Part shown: positions 1 to 9,049 of the stretch, piece after piece
Numbering within the stretch: the first letter of the stretch is position 1
How the letters are laid out: each line of letters opens with the position of its first letter
Assembly: GCA_036008685.1 (NCBI GenBank)
Contig: DASYNF010000260.1
Span: 6,169-70,168, forward strand
From: Actinomadura_C sp036008685
GTDB taxonomy: Bacteria > Actinomycetota > Actinomycetes > Streptosporangiales > Streptosporangiaceae
Length of the DNA: 64,000 bases
Direction of reading: 5' to 3'
Program-made: the position numbers and the translations under genes
Notes under the pieces: model-generated
The model's input: the letters and a program-made list of their open reading frames with translations, nothing else
The model's database searches: none
Told to the model about the DNA's origin: nothing

Positions 1-978
1 AGGGTCCGTAAGAAGCGCGACGCGTGGTGGACCGTGCTCCTGGTGGATCCGATGGCGATCCGGCTGACGCGCTACCTCGCCAATCACACGTCGATCACCC
101 CGAACCAGATCACCGCGGGCTCCATCGTCCTCGGCGGCCTGTCCGCGGTGTGCTTCGCACTCGCCACTCCGGGATGGCTCGCCCTCGGCGCGCTCCTTTA
201 TCACCTCAGCTTCGTGCTCGACTGCTGCGACGGGAAGATCGCCCGGCTCAAGCGCAGCGGCACGCTGTTCGGCCTGTGGCTGGACTTCATGTTCGACCAG
301 GCCAGGGTGGTGTGCTGCGCGCTGGCCCTGACCGTCGGGCAGTACGCGGTGACCGGCCAGGTCGCCTATCTCTATCTCGGCTTCATGATTCTCTGTCTTG
401 ACGTGCTCCGCTATCTCAACTCCTCCCAGGTGTCCAAGGCGCGCAGGCTCATGCGCAAGCGCATCAAGGCCGCCGTTCACGAGCGGAAGTCGCTCGAGCT
501 GGCCGGGGGGACCGTGCCTCCGCAGCCGAGGCTCAGCGACGAGCAGCTCACCTACGTCGAGGACACGTTGCGGCAGCGACCCGACCCGGATCTGGAGGAG
601 GTCCCCACCGCCACCACGACCGTCACCGAAGAGCGCCGCCGGGTGGACCTGCACCGGGAGTTCAACTCCCGCTTTCCCTGGTATCGCGGCGTGCGGATCT
701 TCATGCTGCGGCACCGGATCCGTACGCACCTCGTCAGCGGGATCGAGTTCCAGATGGCCGTCTTCATCGTCGCGCCGCTGGTGGCCGGGCTCGCCGGCCC
801 CGGATCCATCTTCGTGGTCGCGATCGGCGCCGGCGCGCCGCTGCTCGCGCTCGAACTGGTGATCATCTACAAGCTGCTGCTGCAGACCAAGGACTGCCAG
901 CGGGTCCTGGACGAGCTGGCCTGTGCGCGGGCGGTGGTGGCGGAGGGCCGCCCGCTGAGCGTGGTCGGCGGCCGCTGA
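1..978 (+). CDS. CDP-alcohol phosphatidyltransferase family protein, 5' truncated by the window edge
   Basis: Membrane enzyme of the family that moves a phospho-alcohol from a CDP-linked donor to an acceptor in phospholipid or polyol-phosphate synthesis. The frame is open to base 1 and reads RVRKKRDAWWTVLLVDP, so the start lies upstream and about 325 codons are visible. The family signature D-x2-DG-x2-AR-x8-G-x3-D-x3-D is complete (visible residues about 74-99, DCCDGKIAR onward); these acidic residues bind the metal and CDP. Hydrophobic segments surround it, with a long charged loop at about residues 135-225 and two further helices near the C-terminus. The substrate cannot be told from sequence. 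It converges with the next minus-strand gene. Confidence 0.85.
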   Translation, partial: RVRKKRDAWWTVLLVDPMAIRLTRYLANHTSITPNQITAGSIVLGGLSAVCFALATPGWLALGALLYHLSFVLDCCDGKIARLKRSGTLFGLWLDFMFDQARVVCCALALTVGQYAVTGQVAYLYLGFMILCLDVLRYLNSSQVSKARRLMRKRIKAAVHERKSLELAGGTVPPQPRLSDEQLTYVEDTLRQRPDPDLEEVPTATTTVTEERRRVDLHREFNSRFPWYRGVRIFMLRHRIRTHLVSGIEFQMAVFIVAPLVAGLAGPGSIFVVAIGAGAPLLALELVIIYKLLLQTKDCQRVLDELACARAVVAEGRPLSVVGGR

Positions 979-1002
979 AGGGGTGGGACGACCGGGGGAC
1001 GG

Positions 1003-2607
1003 TCAGGGGGGCGGAGGCAGGTGCGCGTGCCAGGGTTGATCGGGCAGCAACCGCACGTGCCTCCACCCGGCCGGGAAGTCCCGCGCGCGCCTGCCGCGCG
1101 TCATCACGACCACGTGAAGGCCGCGAGCCCGCATGCGATCGAAGACGTCTCCGATGGCCCGCGCGGGAACCCTGCGCGGCACGCCGCGGACATAGTGCCG
1201 CCAATAGCGGCAGTGCGCCACATAGGCGATCTGCGTCGCGCCGGGGCCGTAGACCAGGCAGGGCCGGCGCACCGGCAGGCCGATCACGGCCCTGGCCCGG
1301 CGGATCTCCTGGGCCCGGGCGTCCCGGATGAGGACGGCGACGCGGGAGGCCATCGCCAGTTGCGTGCCGGTGAACGCGACGAGGATCACCACCACCATGA
1401 GCTTTCCGGTCATGCCACGGCGCCGGAAGATCCACCGCAGTCCTTCCGCCGCCACGAGCACGAGGAGCGCATAGGTCGGCAACAGGAACCGCGGGTTGGC
1501 GAGCTGGCTGAGGAACACGTACGGGAGCGCGTTGGCCACGGCCACGGCCACGGTCAGGACCAGGGCCGGCAGATGAACGGAGCGGCGCGACGCCAGTAGC
1601 CCGGTGACGACGAGGACCGTCAGCGCGCTCCAGGTCAGGACGGCCCCGGCCGTGACCTGTCCGCAGGTTCTGTGGGCGGAGCTGCAGAGCAACCGGCCCG
1701 AGCTGAAGCTCTGCAGGTGGCGGAACGCCTGCGCGTGCAGTCCGTCGCCGTTCCAGCGGGCGATGTCCCCGAGCCGCGGCAACAGGCCGCCGAACCGGAC
1801 GTGGGCCTCGGCGGTCCACGGAAGCCAGCCCACCGCGCTGCCCGTGAGGATCGCGGCCACCGTGGCCGGCCGTCGCCAGGGGCGGTGGAGACAGGCGGCG
1901 GCGATGAGCGGCAGGCAGATCCAGACCGTGTCGAGCGGGCGCACCAGCGACATGGCGCCGAACACGGCGGCCAGGCCCACGAGCACACGCCGGGTCCGCC
2001 CGGCTCCCCCGCCGGGGACCCTCAGGAACAGCGCCACGGCGCCGACGGTGCACAGCGCCGTGATCATGTTGGGCATCGCGGCGTTGCCGTAGAACATCGA
2101 GACCCACAGCGTGCAGAGCATCAATGCGGCGGCCGGCACCGCGACCGTGTTGCGGAGCCTGAGCCAGGAGCGGAAGGCCAGGAACACCCCGAGGCCCACG
2201 AGCACGATCATGTAGATCCGGATCGCCTCGGCCGAGGTGGTGGCGGCGGCCACGGGGGCCACCAGGAGCGGCACGCCCCAGGCCCGCGGCGAGTCCATGA
2301 AGCCCGGTGGCACCTCGCGGGAGAACTGGCTGACGTAGAGGATCTCGTCCCAGCCGAGGAACACCCGGTGCATGCCGAGGGCCAGTTGCGCGGCGGCATA
2401 ACCGAGCGCGACCAGCGCGAGGAGGACGACGTTGCGGCCCGGCCGGCGGTGACGCACGGGTCCGGCGGCCGCCTCGGCTCGGATCGGCGGCACGAGCACC
2501 TGGGACACGGTCATCTCCATCAGTACGGGTCCGGCCCGTGGAGCCCCGGCCGGCGGCGGCGAAGGACAGGACGAGGCGGGGCGCCGTGACACCATCGCGG
2601 CCTGCAC
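1003..2607 (-). CDS. polytopic membrane protein, probable GT-C type glycosyltransferase
   Basis: About 10-12 hydrophobic segments over 534 residues. The first extracytoplasmic loop carries an acidic pair in FLGWDEILY, the place where GT39/ArnT-like GT-C transferases have their catalytic Asp-Glu. These enzymes use polyprenyl-phosphate sugars on the outer face of the membrane. Later loops hold a Cys pair (LLCSSAHRTC), and a soluble C-terminal tail of about 110 residues is rich in Arg. The GTG start has a GGGAAG-like site 9 bp upstream; ATG at 2520 or 2514 are shorter alternatives. Assignment to GT-C rests on topology and the DE motif only; a non-enzymatic membrane protein is possible. Confidence 0.6.
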   Translation of the reverse strand: MQAAMVSRRPASSCPSPPPAGAPRAGPVLMEMTVSQVLVPPIRAEAAAGPVRHRRPGRNVVLLALVALGYAAAQLALGMHRVFLGWDEILYVSQFSREVPPGFMDSPRAWGVPLLVAPVAAATTSAEAIRIYMIVLVGLGVFLAFRSWLRLRNTVAVPAAALMLCTLWVSMFYGNAAMPNMITALCTVGAVALFLRVPGGGAGRTRRVLVGLAAVFGAMSLVRPLDTVWICLPLIAAACLHRPWRRPATVAAILTGSAVGWLPWTAEAHVRFGGLLPRLGDIARWNGDGLHAQAFRHLQSFSSGRLLCSSAHRTCGQVTAGAVLTWSALTVLVVTGLLASRRSVHLPALVLTVAVAVANALPYVFLSQLANPRFLLPTYALLVLVAAEGLRWIFRRRGMTGKLMVVVILVAFTGTQLAMASRVAVLIRDARAQEIRRARAVIGLPVRRPCLVYGPGATQIAYVAHCRYWRHYVRGVPRRVPARAIGDVFDRMRARGLHVVVMTRGRRARDFPAGWRHVRLLPDQPWHAHLPPPP

Positions 2608-2701
2608 AAGCGGTCTTCCCGGGATGGAGCGCGCCTCGCCGGAACCACGGTGATCAAGCGGTAAAGACCGCCTCAGGGACCTCGCAGGTCACCGCGGCCG
2701 G

Positions 2702-3475
2702 CTAGCGCCACAGGCCTCTCTCCAGCGGGTCGGCCTGCTGACGGTCACGCCTCAGCCGCAGTTCTTCGAAGATGTCACGACTCCAGATCCGCTCCGCCTC
2801 GGCGTCCAGGTCGATGCCGAGTTCACCGGCCACGTCACCGGAGACGCCGATGAGGACCAGGTCCACTCCCTCGTGGTCCAGGAAGGCCGGCGGATCCACC
2901 GGGAGGAAGCGCAGGTCGCCGAACCGGGCCAGCAGGTCCTCGGGCAGTTCCGGCCCGCGGCGGCGGGAGACCTCCAGCTCCGGAGGCGGCGGCGCACACG
3001 GGTTGCGCACGGCGACGATGTAGCTCGCCTGGTCGCAGAGGCCCAGTGCCCGCTGCACCGGTCCGGGGCTCTCCGGCAGCAGGAGCTCATAGGCCAGGTG
3101 GGTGTGCTTCTGGGTGTGCTTCTCGTGACGCGCGAGGATGTAGACCCCGTCACCCGCCGGACGCGCCTTGGGAAGGTGGCGGCGCCCCCGCGTCTTGGTC
3201 TCGTAGGTCTTGGGTCCCAGCAGTTCCCGGAGCCGGTCGACCCCGTCCACGACCGCCGTGACCTCCGTGACCTTGGCCCACAACCGCTCGTGGGACTCCT
3301 CGACCTCCGGCATCCGCTTGCGGCCGACGAGCACGACCCGGAAGTGCTCGGTCCCCCCGGGCCTCAGCGCGAAGAAGAAGCGCTGCACGTCGGCCAGGGA
3401 GCGGACCTCCGGATGGTCCACCCGGGGCCGGTAGAAGAAATAGATCCGGCCCTCTTCCAGGATCTCAACCGACAT
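2702..3475 (-). CDS. conserved hypothetical protein (257 aa)
   Basis: Soluble protein with no signal peptide or membrane segment. It starts MSVEILEEGRIYFFYRP. The N-terminal half is mixed alpha/beta, rich in basic and aromatic residues (VQRFFFAL, FRVVLVGRKRMP). A middle stretch, YILARHEKHTQKHTHLAYEL, is followed by a Pro-rich linker and an acidic C-terminal third. I recall similar actinomycete proteins without an assigned function but cannot name a family. Codon usage is normal for the region. A small hairpin (2658-2671) lies beyond its 3' end. Confidence 0.75.
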   Translation of the reverse strand: MSVEILEEGRIYFFYRPRVDHPEVRSLADVQRFFFALRPGGTEHFRVVLVGRKRMPEVEESHERLWAKVTEVTAVVDGVDRLRELLGPKTYETKTRGRRHLPKARPAGDGVYILARHEKHTQKHTHLAYELLLPESPGPVQRALGLCDQASYIVAVRNPCAPPPPELEVSRRRGPELPEDLLARFGDLRFLPVDPPAFLDHEGVDLVLIGVSGDVAGELGIDLDAEAERIWSRDIFEELRLRRDRQQADPLERGLWR

Positions 3476-3552
3476 GCCCGGCCCCCTCGGCGGTCGACGT
3501 CGCCGACACGTCCGACCCTCCCCGGCCAGGCGGCCGTTAAGCGCGTCACCAC

Positions 3553-4380
3553 TCAGCGGTGGTGACGGCCGCGGCGCCGGCGGAACACCTGCCAGATGGT
3601 CAACGCCGCCACCATCCCGGCCATCACGGGCGCGACCCGCTTGGCCACCGAGGGTCCCGCCACCTCGAGCAGGTCGATGGCCTCCTCACCCGGCCTGCTC
3701 GCCCGCCGGGTCGCGGGACGGGCCGTGTCCGCGCCGGCCGGGGAAGCGATGCCATCGGGCCGGGCGGGGCCCGTGGCCGCGGGCGACACGGTGGGTGCGG
3801 CCGTCTCCGCGCCGGCGGATTCGGCGACGCGCGCGTCCACCACCTCGGAGGCGGAGGCCGCGGCGTCGTCCGGGCTCACGGCCTGCCGCTCCGGCGGCGG
3901 CTCGACCGGCGCCTGCATCGTGGCCGAGGGCGATCCGGCCGCCAGTTCCTCCGACAGGGCCTTGGCGAAGCGGGCGATGAGCTTGCCGCCCACCTCGGAC
4001 AGGATGTTGCGGCCGAACTGGGCCGGGCGGCCGGTCACGTTGAGCTTGGTGTGGACGCTGACCTGGGTGGACTCGGCGGTCGGCGCGGACAGGCGCGCCT
4101 GGACGGTGACCGAGGCGGTGCCGGAACCCCGGGCCTCCTTGGCCGAGCCCTCGATCGTGACGGTACGGGTGGATTCGTCCGCGGTGACGATGCGCGCGGT
4201 GCCCTTGTAGGTGATGGTCATCGCGCCGAGCTTGACCTTGAGCCGGCCGATCAGCTCGTCACCATCGATGGAGTCGAGCGTCGCACCGGGTACGCACGGC
4301 GCCACCCTCTCGACGTCCAGCAGCATCGGCCAGGCTCGGCCCACCGGCACCGGGATCGTGAAGTCGTGATCGAGCTCCAT
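3553..4380 (-). CDS. CoxG-like SRPBCC family protein with C-terminal membrane anchor
   Basis: Residues 1-150 match the carbon monoxide dehydrogenase subunit G (CoxG) branch of the START/SRPBCC fold: an N-terminal HDFTIPVPVGRAWPMLLDVE, the APCVPGATL motif, and a closing helix GGKLIARFAKALSEELA. CoxG proteins recruit CO dehydrogenase to the membrane, but many actinomycete copies stand alone with unknown ligand. An Ala/Pro-rich linker (about 155-235) leads to one hydrophobic helix (VMAGMVAALTIWQVF) and a basic tail, so the domain is probably cytoplasmic and tethered. A GGAGG site lies 7 bp before the ATG. No cox structural genes are nearby, so a CO-oxidation role is not supported. Confidence 0.8.
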   Translation of the reverse strand: MELDHDFTIPVPVGRAWPMLLDVERVAPCVPGATLDSIDGDELIGRLKVKLGAMTITYKGTARIVTADESTRTVTIEGSAKEARGSGTASVTVQARLSAPTAESTQVSVHTKLNVTGRPAQFGRNILSEVGGKLIARFAKALSEELAAGSPSATMQAPVEPPPERQAVSPDDAAASASEVVDARVAESAGAETAAPTVSPAATGPARPDGIASPAGADTARPATRRASRPGEEAIDLLEVAGPSVAKRVAPVMAGMVAALTIWQVFRRRRGRHHR

Positions 4381-4469
4381 GACTCTGCCTCCAAAAACGG
4401 CTTGGCCATGACCTTATGGCGATGTCGGGCGACCCGCCAAGGGTCGATCGGACTTCGCGGGCCGGGGGC

Positions 4470-6047
4470 CTACTCCCACTCGATGGTGCCCGGGGGCTTA
4501 CTGGTGATGTCCAGCGTGACCCGGGTGATGTCCCGCACCTCGTTGGTGATGCGGGTGGAGATCCTCTGCAGGACCTCGTAGGGCAGCCGCGCCCAGTCGG
4601 CGGTCATCGCGTCCTCGCTGGTCACCGGGCGCAGGACCACGGGGTGACCGTAGGTGCGGCCGTCGCCCTGCACGCCCACCGACCGTACGTCCGCGAGGAG
4701 CACGACGGGGAACTGCCAGATGTCACGGTCGAGGCCGGCCTTCGTGAGCTCCTCACGGGCGATGGCGTCGGCCTCGCGCAGGATCGCCAGGCGGTCCTCG
4801 GACACCGCGCCGATGATGCGGATCGCCAGGCCCGGGCCGGGGAAGGGATGCCTCCAGACGATCTCGGCGGGCAGGCCGAGCTGCTCGCCGAGCGCCCGCA
4901 CCTCGTCCTTGAAGAGGGTCCGCAGCGGCTCGACCAGCTCGAACCGCAGGTCCTCGGGGAGCCCTCCGACGTTGTGGTGCGACTTGATGTTGGCGGCGCC
5001 GGTGCCGCCGCCCGACTCGACCACGTCGGGATAGAGGGTGCCCTGCACCAGGAACTCCACCGGCTCGGCCGACTCGCCCACGATCTCGCGTGCCGCGGCC
5101 TCGAACACCCGGATGAACTCGCGACCAATGATCTTGCGTTTGGCCTCGGGATCGGTGATCCCGTCCAGCGCGGCCAGGAACCGGTCGGCGGCGTCGACCA
5201 CGTGCAGGTTGACGCCGGTGGCGGCGACGAAGTCCTTCTCGACCTGCTCGGCCTCGCCCTTGCGCAGCAGCCCGTGATCAACGAAGACACAGGTCAGCTG
5301 GTCACCGATCGCACGCTGCACCAGTGCGGCGGCCACCGCGGAGTCGACCCCGCCGGACAGCCCGCAGATGGCCCGCCGGTCCCCCACCTGGGCGCGTACG
5401 GCGTCGATGGACTCCTCGGCGATGTTGACCATGGTCCAGTTGGGCCGGCAGCCCGCGGCCTCGTACAGGAAGCGCCGCAGCACCTGCATGCCGTGCTCGG
5501 TGTGCATCACCTCGGGGTGGAACTGCACGCCGTACAACCCGCGCCCCGGGTCCTCCATCGCGGCGACGGGAGTGACGTCGGTCCGGGCCGTGACCACGAA
5601 CCCCTCGGGGGCCGCCGAACAGGAGTCGCGGTGGGACATCCACACCGCCTGCTCCACCGGCAGACCGGCCAGGAGCGTGCCCTCGCCGGACCGCGTGAGG
5701 GCGGTGCCGCCGTACTCGGCCACGTCCGAGTTCTCGACCAGCCCGCCGAGCGCCTGTGCCATGGCCTGGAAGCCGTAGCAGATCCCGAGCGTGGGGACGC
5801 GGGTCTCGAACAGGCCCGCCGGAGCGGCCGGGGCGCCGGGCTCGTACACGGAGGACGGCCCACCCGACAGGATGATGGCCTTGGGGCGCTTGGCGAGCAT
5901 TTCCTCGACCGGCATGGTCGAAGGCACGATCTCGCTGAACACGCTGCACTCGCGCACGCGCCGGGCGATCAGTTGTGCGTACTGCGCACCGAAGTCGACG
6001 ACGAGAACGGTGTCAAAGGACTGCTCGACGGACTGCTCGACGGACAA
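4470..6047 (-). CDS. guaA: GMP synthase (glutamine-hydrolysing)
   Basis: Converts XMP, ATP and glutamine to GMP, the last step of guanylate synthesis. The N-terminal class I glutaminase has VDFGAQYAQLIARRVRE, the nucleophile Cys in LGICYGFQAM and the catalytic HPEV. The ATP-pyrophosphatase domain has the P-loop GLSGGVDSAVAAAL, and the C-terminal dimerisation domain ends in KPPGTIEWE. A TTG start is chosen because it gives 525 residues, the usual length, and has GAAAGG 8 bp upstream. The open frame runs 150 codons further upstream, but that part is not GuaA-like. The RBS and the first codons lie in two short tandem duplications. guaB and guaB3 are about 9 kb away. Confidence 0.97.
   Translation of the reverse strand: MSVEQSVEQSFDTVLVVDFGAQYAQLIARRVRECSVFSEIVPSTMPVEEMLAKRPKAIILSGGPSSVYEPGAPAAPAGLFETRVPTLGICYGFQAMAQALGGLVENSDVAEYGGTALTRSGEGTLLAGLPVEQAVWMSHRDSCSAAPEGFVVTARTDVTPVAAMEDPGRGLYGVQFHPEVMHTEHGMQVLRRFLYEAAGCRPNWTMVNIAEESIDAVRAQVGDRRAICGLSGGVDSAVAAALVQRAIGDQLTCVFVDHGLLRKGEAEQVEKDFVAATGVNLHVVDAADRFLAALDGITDPEAKRKIIGREFIRVFEAAAREIVGESAEPVEFLVQGTLYPDVVESGGGTGAANIKSHHNVGGLPEDLRFELVEPLRTLFKDEVRALGEQLGLPAEIVWRHPFPGPGLAIRIIGAVSEDRLAILREADAIAREELTKAGLDRDIWQFPVVLLADVRSVGVQGDGRTYGHPVVLRPVTSEDAMTADWARLPYEVLQRISTRITNEVRDITRVTLDITSKPPGTIEWE
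6018..6041 (-). repeat. 12-bp tandem duplication in the first codons of guaA
   Basis: Two perfect copies of GGACTGCTCGAC (plus-strand reading) encode the N-terminal SVEQ-SVEQ of GMP synthase. The unit is a multiple of three, so the frame is kept. Confidence 0.9.
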
Positions 6048-6054
6048 GGACGAA

Positions 6055-6094
6055 GCCTTTCGAAGATACCGGGCGCCTTTCGAAGATACCGGGC
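6055..6094 (-). repeat. 20-bp perfect tandem duplication over the guaA ribosome-binding site
   Basis: The unit GCCTTTCGAAGATACCGGGC (plus strand) occurs twice without a gap. On the minus strand each copy carries GAAAGG, so guaA has two equal Shine-Dalgarno sequences 20 bp apart; the nearer one lies 8 bp from the TTG start. Confidence 0.95.
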
Positions 6095-6295
6095 GATCGT
6101 CCAGTCTAAATGCCCCTGCCTGCGCTTTCGCCTCGAGCCCGCATATTTCTGCCGGTCGGGCCGCGGGCCGGACGTGCCCTCGCATCGCCGGATCGCGTCG
6201 CACCGTGAAGTCGCACCGTGAATTCGTGACGAGCCCGTCGCCGTGTGTAATCATCTGGTAGCTGTGAGCCCCCACTCCCGCCCCTGGAGTCTTTG

Positions 6296-7237
6296 GTGAA
6301 ATGCGCAGGGCCACTCGCCGTGGCCGGTGTTCTCTTCGCCGTGCCGGCCGCGATCCCCGACGCCCTCCCCGGCCCCTCGACCGGCGGCGGCCGCGGGGCC
6401 ACCGTGCGCGTGCCGACCGCGGACCCGTGCGGGCCCGGCCATGCGCGCCGGTCCGCCGACACGTCGGAGGCGCAGGACCGTGCCGAGCTGACCCGCGCAC
6501 AGGTGGCGCAGATCGAGTTCAATCTCGACATCCTCCTGGCCCGCAAGGAGGTGACGAGCTCTCGCGCCCCGTTCCACGAGATCCCGGTCTATGTCCACGT
6601 CCTTCACTCGGCCGCGAGGGGCAACCTTCCGGACGCGAATATCAACGAGCAGATCGCCGTCCTCAACGCCACCTACGGCGGCAGGGCCGGCGGCGCCGAC
6701 ACCGGTTTCAGCTTCTCGCTCAAAGGGGTCACACGCAGCGACAACGCGTCGTGGTACGGCAAGCCGGAGGAGCACGAGACCGCCTTCAAGACCAAGCTGC
6801 ACCAGGGCGGAAACGGCACGCTCAACCTCTACACCGCCAACCTCGGCGACCAGTTGCTCGGCTGGGCCACCTTCCCCTGGAAGTACGCCGCCAACCCGGC
6901 GATGGACGGGGTGATCGTGCACGCCGGGAGCGTCCCCGGGGGGTCGAACGGCGACTTCGGCAAGGGCTACACCGCGACGCACGAGGTGGGCCACTGGCTC
7001 GGCCTCTACCACACCTTCCAGAACGGCTGCGAGAGCCCGGGGGACACGGTCTCGGACACGCCGGACGAGCGCGAGCCGTCCAACGGCTGCGCCGACTCCA
7101 CACTGGACACCTGCCCCTCCGACGGCACGGATCCCATCCACAACTACATGGACTACTCCCGGGACGACTGCATGAACCAGTTCTCGCCGGGACAGGCCGA
7201 CCGGATGCGCAAGGTGTGGGGCGCCTATCGCGCCTGA
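6296..7237 (+). CDS. secreted zinc metalloprotease, M43-like metzincin
   Basis: The zinc site HEVGHWLGLYH fits HExxHxxGxxH of metzincins, and the Met-turn is in NYMDYSRDDCMNQF; with GWATFPW upstream this is the pappalysin/M43 pattern. A signal peptide (VKCAGPLAVAGVLFAVPAAI) is followed by a pro-like segment to about residue 90. Paired cysteines in the catalytic domain suggest disulfides in an exported enzyme. The GTG start has GGAG 6 bp before it; TTG at 6293 is too close. Likely 313 residues. A clear paralogue lies at 10893-11807. The substrate is unknown. Confidence 0.9.
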   Translation: MKCAGPLAVAGVLFAVPAAIPDALPGPSTGGGRGATVRVPTADPCGPGHARRSADTSEAQDRAELTRAQVAQIEFNLDILLARKEVTSSRAPFHEIPVYVHVLHSAARGNLPDANINEQIAVLNATYGGRAGGADTGFSFSLKGVTRSDNASWYGKPEEHETAFKTKLHQGGNGTLNLYTANLGDQLLGWATFPWKYAANPAMDGVIVHAGSVPGGSNGDFGKGYTATHEVGHWLGLYHTFQNGCESPGDTVSDTPDEREPSNGCADSTLDTCPSDGTDPIHNYMDYSRDDCMNQFSPGQADRMRKVWGAYRA

Positions 7238-7473
7238 CCTGCGGGCTCCACCGCGGGCGCCGGGCGGGGATCAGACCAGGACGAGGATGGGACTAGATCG
7301 CGCGGGGACACACCATGACGCCTCTTCCGGCCCACATCCGCTGGCCGCGTCGAGCAGTGCCTCACGCGTGCGCTCGCGGCGGCCCTCGCTCCGGTCCGGC
7401 ATCTCGCGCATGAGATCGAGATCACCGCAAGTGGGTGGTTACTTACGGGTAGCGAAGCGCGGCTCACCGGCCT

Positions 7474-7479
7474 TAGGCT
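7474..7479 (+). promoter_or_regulatory. -10 box (TAGGCT) of a probably leaderless mRNA
   Basis: TAGGCT lies 7 bp before the ATG of the aldehyde dehydrogenase gene and there is no Shine-Dalgarno sequence, so transcription should begin at or next to the ATG. Upstream (7439-7453) TTACTTACGGGTAGC has weak dyad symmetry and could be an operator; no clear -35 is visible. Confidence 0.5.
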
Positions 7480-7486
7480 CCCGCTC

Positions 7487-9049
7487 ATGGCAACTCCGAC
7501 GGTCGACGGGCAGGCACTCGGTGCCGACCGGATCGAGCGGCTCACGGCGCACATCGCCTCGAGCGGCAGCACCACCGAAATCTCCGCGCCGGCCACCGGC
7601 CGGCCGCTGGCGACCCTGCCCACCTCGACCGCCGCCGATGTGAGGCTCGCCTACGAGCGAGCCCGCACGGCGCAGGCCGAATGGGCCCGGCTCCCCGTAC
7701 ACGAGCGCGTCCGGCCCTTCCTGCGGCTCGTCGACGCCGTCGTCGATCGCCGCGCGGAGATCCTCGACATCGTGCAGCTCGAGACGGGCAAGGCGCGCAG
7801 GCACGCGTTCGAAGAGGTCCTGGACGTGTCCCTGTGCACGCTCTACTACGCCCGGCGAGGCCCGAAGCTGCTCAAACGGCGCCGCAAGCAGGGGATCATG
7901 CCGGGACTCACGCGCGCCTACGAGCTCCGTCAGCCCAAGGGCGTCGTCGGCCTCATCTCACCGTGGAACTATCCGCTGAGCCTCGGTGTCACCGACATCG
8001 TGCCGGCCCTGATCGCGGGCAACGCGGTCGTCCACAAGCCGGACACCCAGACCTGCCTGTCGACGCTGTGGGCCGTCGAACTGCTGCGGGAGCTCGGCCT
8101 GCCGAAGGACCTCTGGCAGGTGGTGGTGGGCGACCCGGCCGAGATCGGTGACCCGCTGATCGAGGACGCCGACTACATCGCCTTCACCGGCTCCACCCGG
8201 GGCGGCCGGGCGATCGCCGAGAAGGCCGCGCGCCGCCTCGTCGGCTGCTCGCTCGAGCTGGGCGGCAAGAACCCGATGCTGGTCCTGGAGGACGCCGACC
8301 TGGACAAGGCGGCCGACGGCGCGATCCGGGCCTGCTTCACCAACGCCGGCCAGCTGTGCGTCTCGATCGAGCGGCTCTACGTCGACGCGAAGATCCACGA
8401 CGCCTTCGTCGAGAAGCTCGTGGCGAGGGCCGGCGCCATGAAGCTGGGCAACGACCTCACGTTCGAGCCGGAGATGGGCTCGCTGACGCACGAGCGCCAG
8501 CTGGAGGCGGTCACCCGGCATGTCGAGCAGGCCAGGGAGCTTGGCGCCACGGTCCACGCCGGCGGCAGGCCACGCCCCGACCTGGGGCCGCTGTTCTACG
8601 AGCCGACCGTCCTCACGGGCGTCACGGCGGACATGGATCTGTGCTCTCAGGAGACGTTCGGCCCGGTGGTGAGCGTCTATCCCGTCGCCGGGGAGGAGGA
8701 GGCCGTCGCCCGCGCCAACGACACGATGTACGGCCTCAACGCCTCCGTCTGGACGCGGGACGTCGCCCGCGGCCGGCGGGTGGCCGCGCGGATCCAGGCC
8801 GGCACGGTCAACATCAACGAGGGCTACGGCGCCGCGTACGGCTCGCACGACGCGGCGATGGGCGGCATGAAGCAGTCGGGCATCGGCCGGCGCCACGGCG
8901 CGGAGGGGCTGCTGAAATACACCGAGCCGCAGACGATAGCGAGCCAGCACTTCATGGGTCTCGACCCCCCGAGCGGCATGCCGTTCCACAAGTACGCGGG
9001 CATGATGGCCGGTTCGATCAAGCTGATGAAGCGGCTGCGCCTGCGATGA
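7487..9049 (+). CDS. NAD(P)-dependent aldehyde dehydrogenase, probable succinate-semialdehyde dehydrogenase
   Basis: Aldehyde dehydrogenase superfamily, 520 residues. Seen: the Rossmann-type SPWNYPLSLG, the nucleotide motif FTGSTRGGRAIAE, general base Glu257 in LELGGKNP, catalytic Cys291 in NAGQLCVS, and ETFGPVVSVYP. It oxidises an aldehyde to an acid with NAD(P)+. Actinomycete homologues with this C-terminal extension (LDPPSGMPFHKYAG) are usually called succinate-semialdehyde dehydrogenase, but the substrate is inferred. The stop overlaps the next start by 4 bp (ATGA), so it is translationally coupled to the GMC oxidoreductase, which may supply its aldehyde. Confidence 0.9.
   Translation: MATPTVDGQALGADRIERLTAHIASSGSTTEISAPATGRPLATLPTSTAADVRLAYERARTAQAEWARLPVHERVRPFLRLVDAVVDRRAEILDIVQLETGKARRHAFEEVLDVSLCTLYYARRGPKLLKRRRKQGIMPGLTRAYELRQPKGVVGLISPWNYPLSLGVTDIVPALIAGNAVVHKPDTQTCLSTLWAVELLRELGLPKDLWQVVVGDPAEIGDPLIEDADYIAFTGSTRGGRAIAEKAARRLVGCSLELGGKNPMLVLEDADLDKAADGAIRACFTNAGQLCVSIERLYVDAKIHDAFVEKLVARAGAMKLGNDLTFEPEMGSLTHERQLEAVTRHVEQARELGATVHAGGRPRPDLGPLFYEPTVLTGVTADMDLCSQETFGPVVSVYPVAGEEEAVARANDTMYGLNASVWTRDVARGRRVAARIQAGTVNINEGYGAAYGSHDAAMGGMKQSGIGRRHGAEGLLKYTEPQTIASQHFMGLDPPSGMPFHKYAGMMAGSIKLMKRLRLR

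Noticed and set aside
863..2107. 414-codon minus frame overlapping the glycosyltransferase gene
   Set aside because: Arg/Pro/Gly-rich frame shadow; the 1003-2607 frame encodes coherent membrane helices.
2658..2671. GCGGT-AAAG-ACCGC hairpin as a terminator
   Set aside because: Only 5 bp of stem, no T-run; not enough to call.
4416..6221. 601-codon plus-strand frame antisense to guaA
   Set aside because: Asp/Gly/His-rich translation typical of the complement of GC-rich codons; no start signal or family.
8356..9045. upstream part of the long frame holding the GMC oxidoreductase
   Set aside because: This portion is the aldehyde dehydrogenase gene in another frame; the FAD fold begins at 9046.
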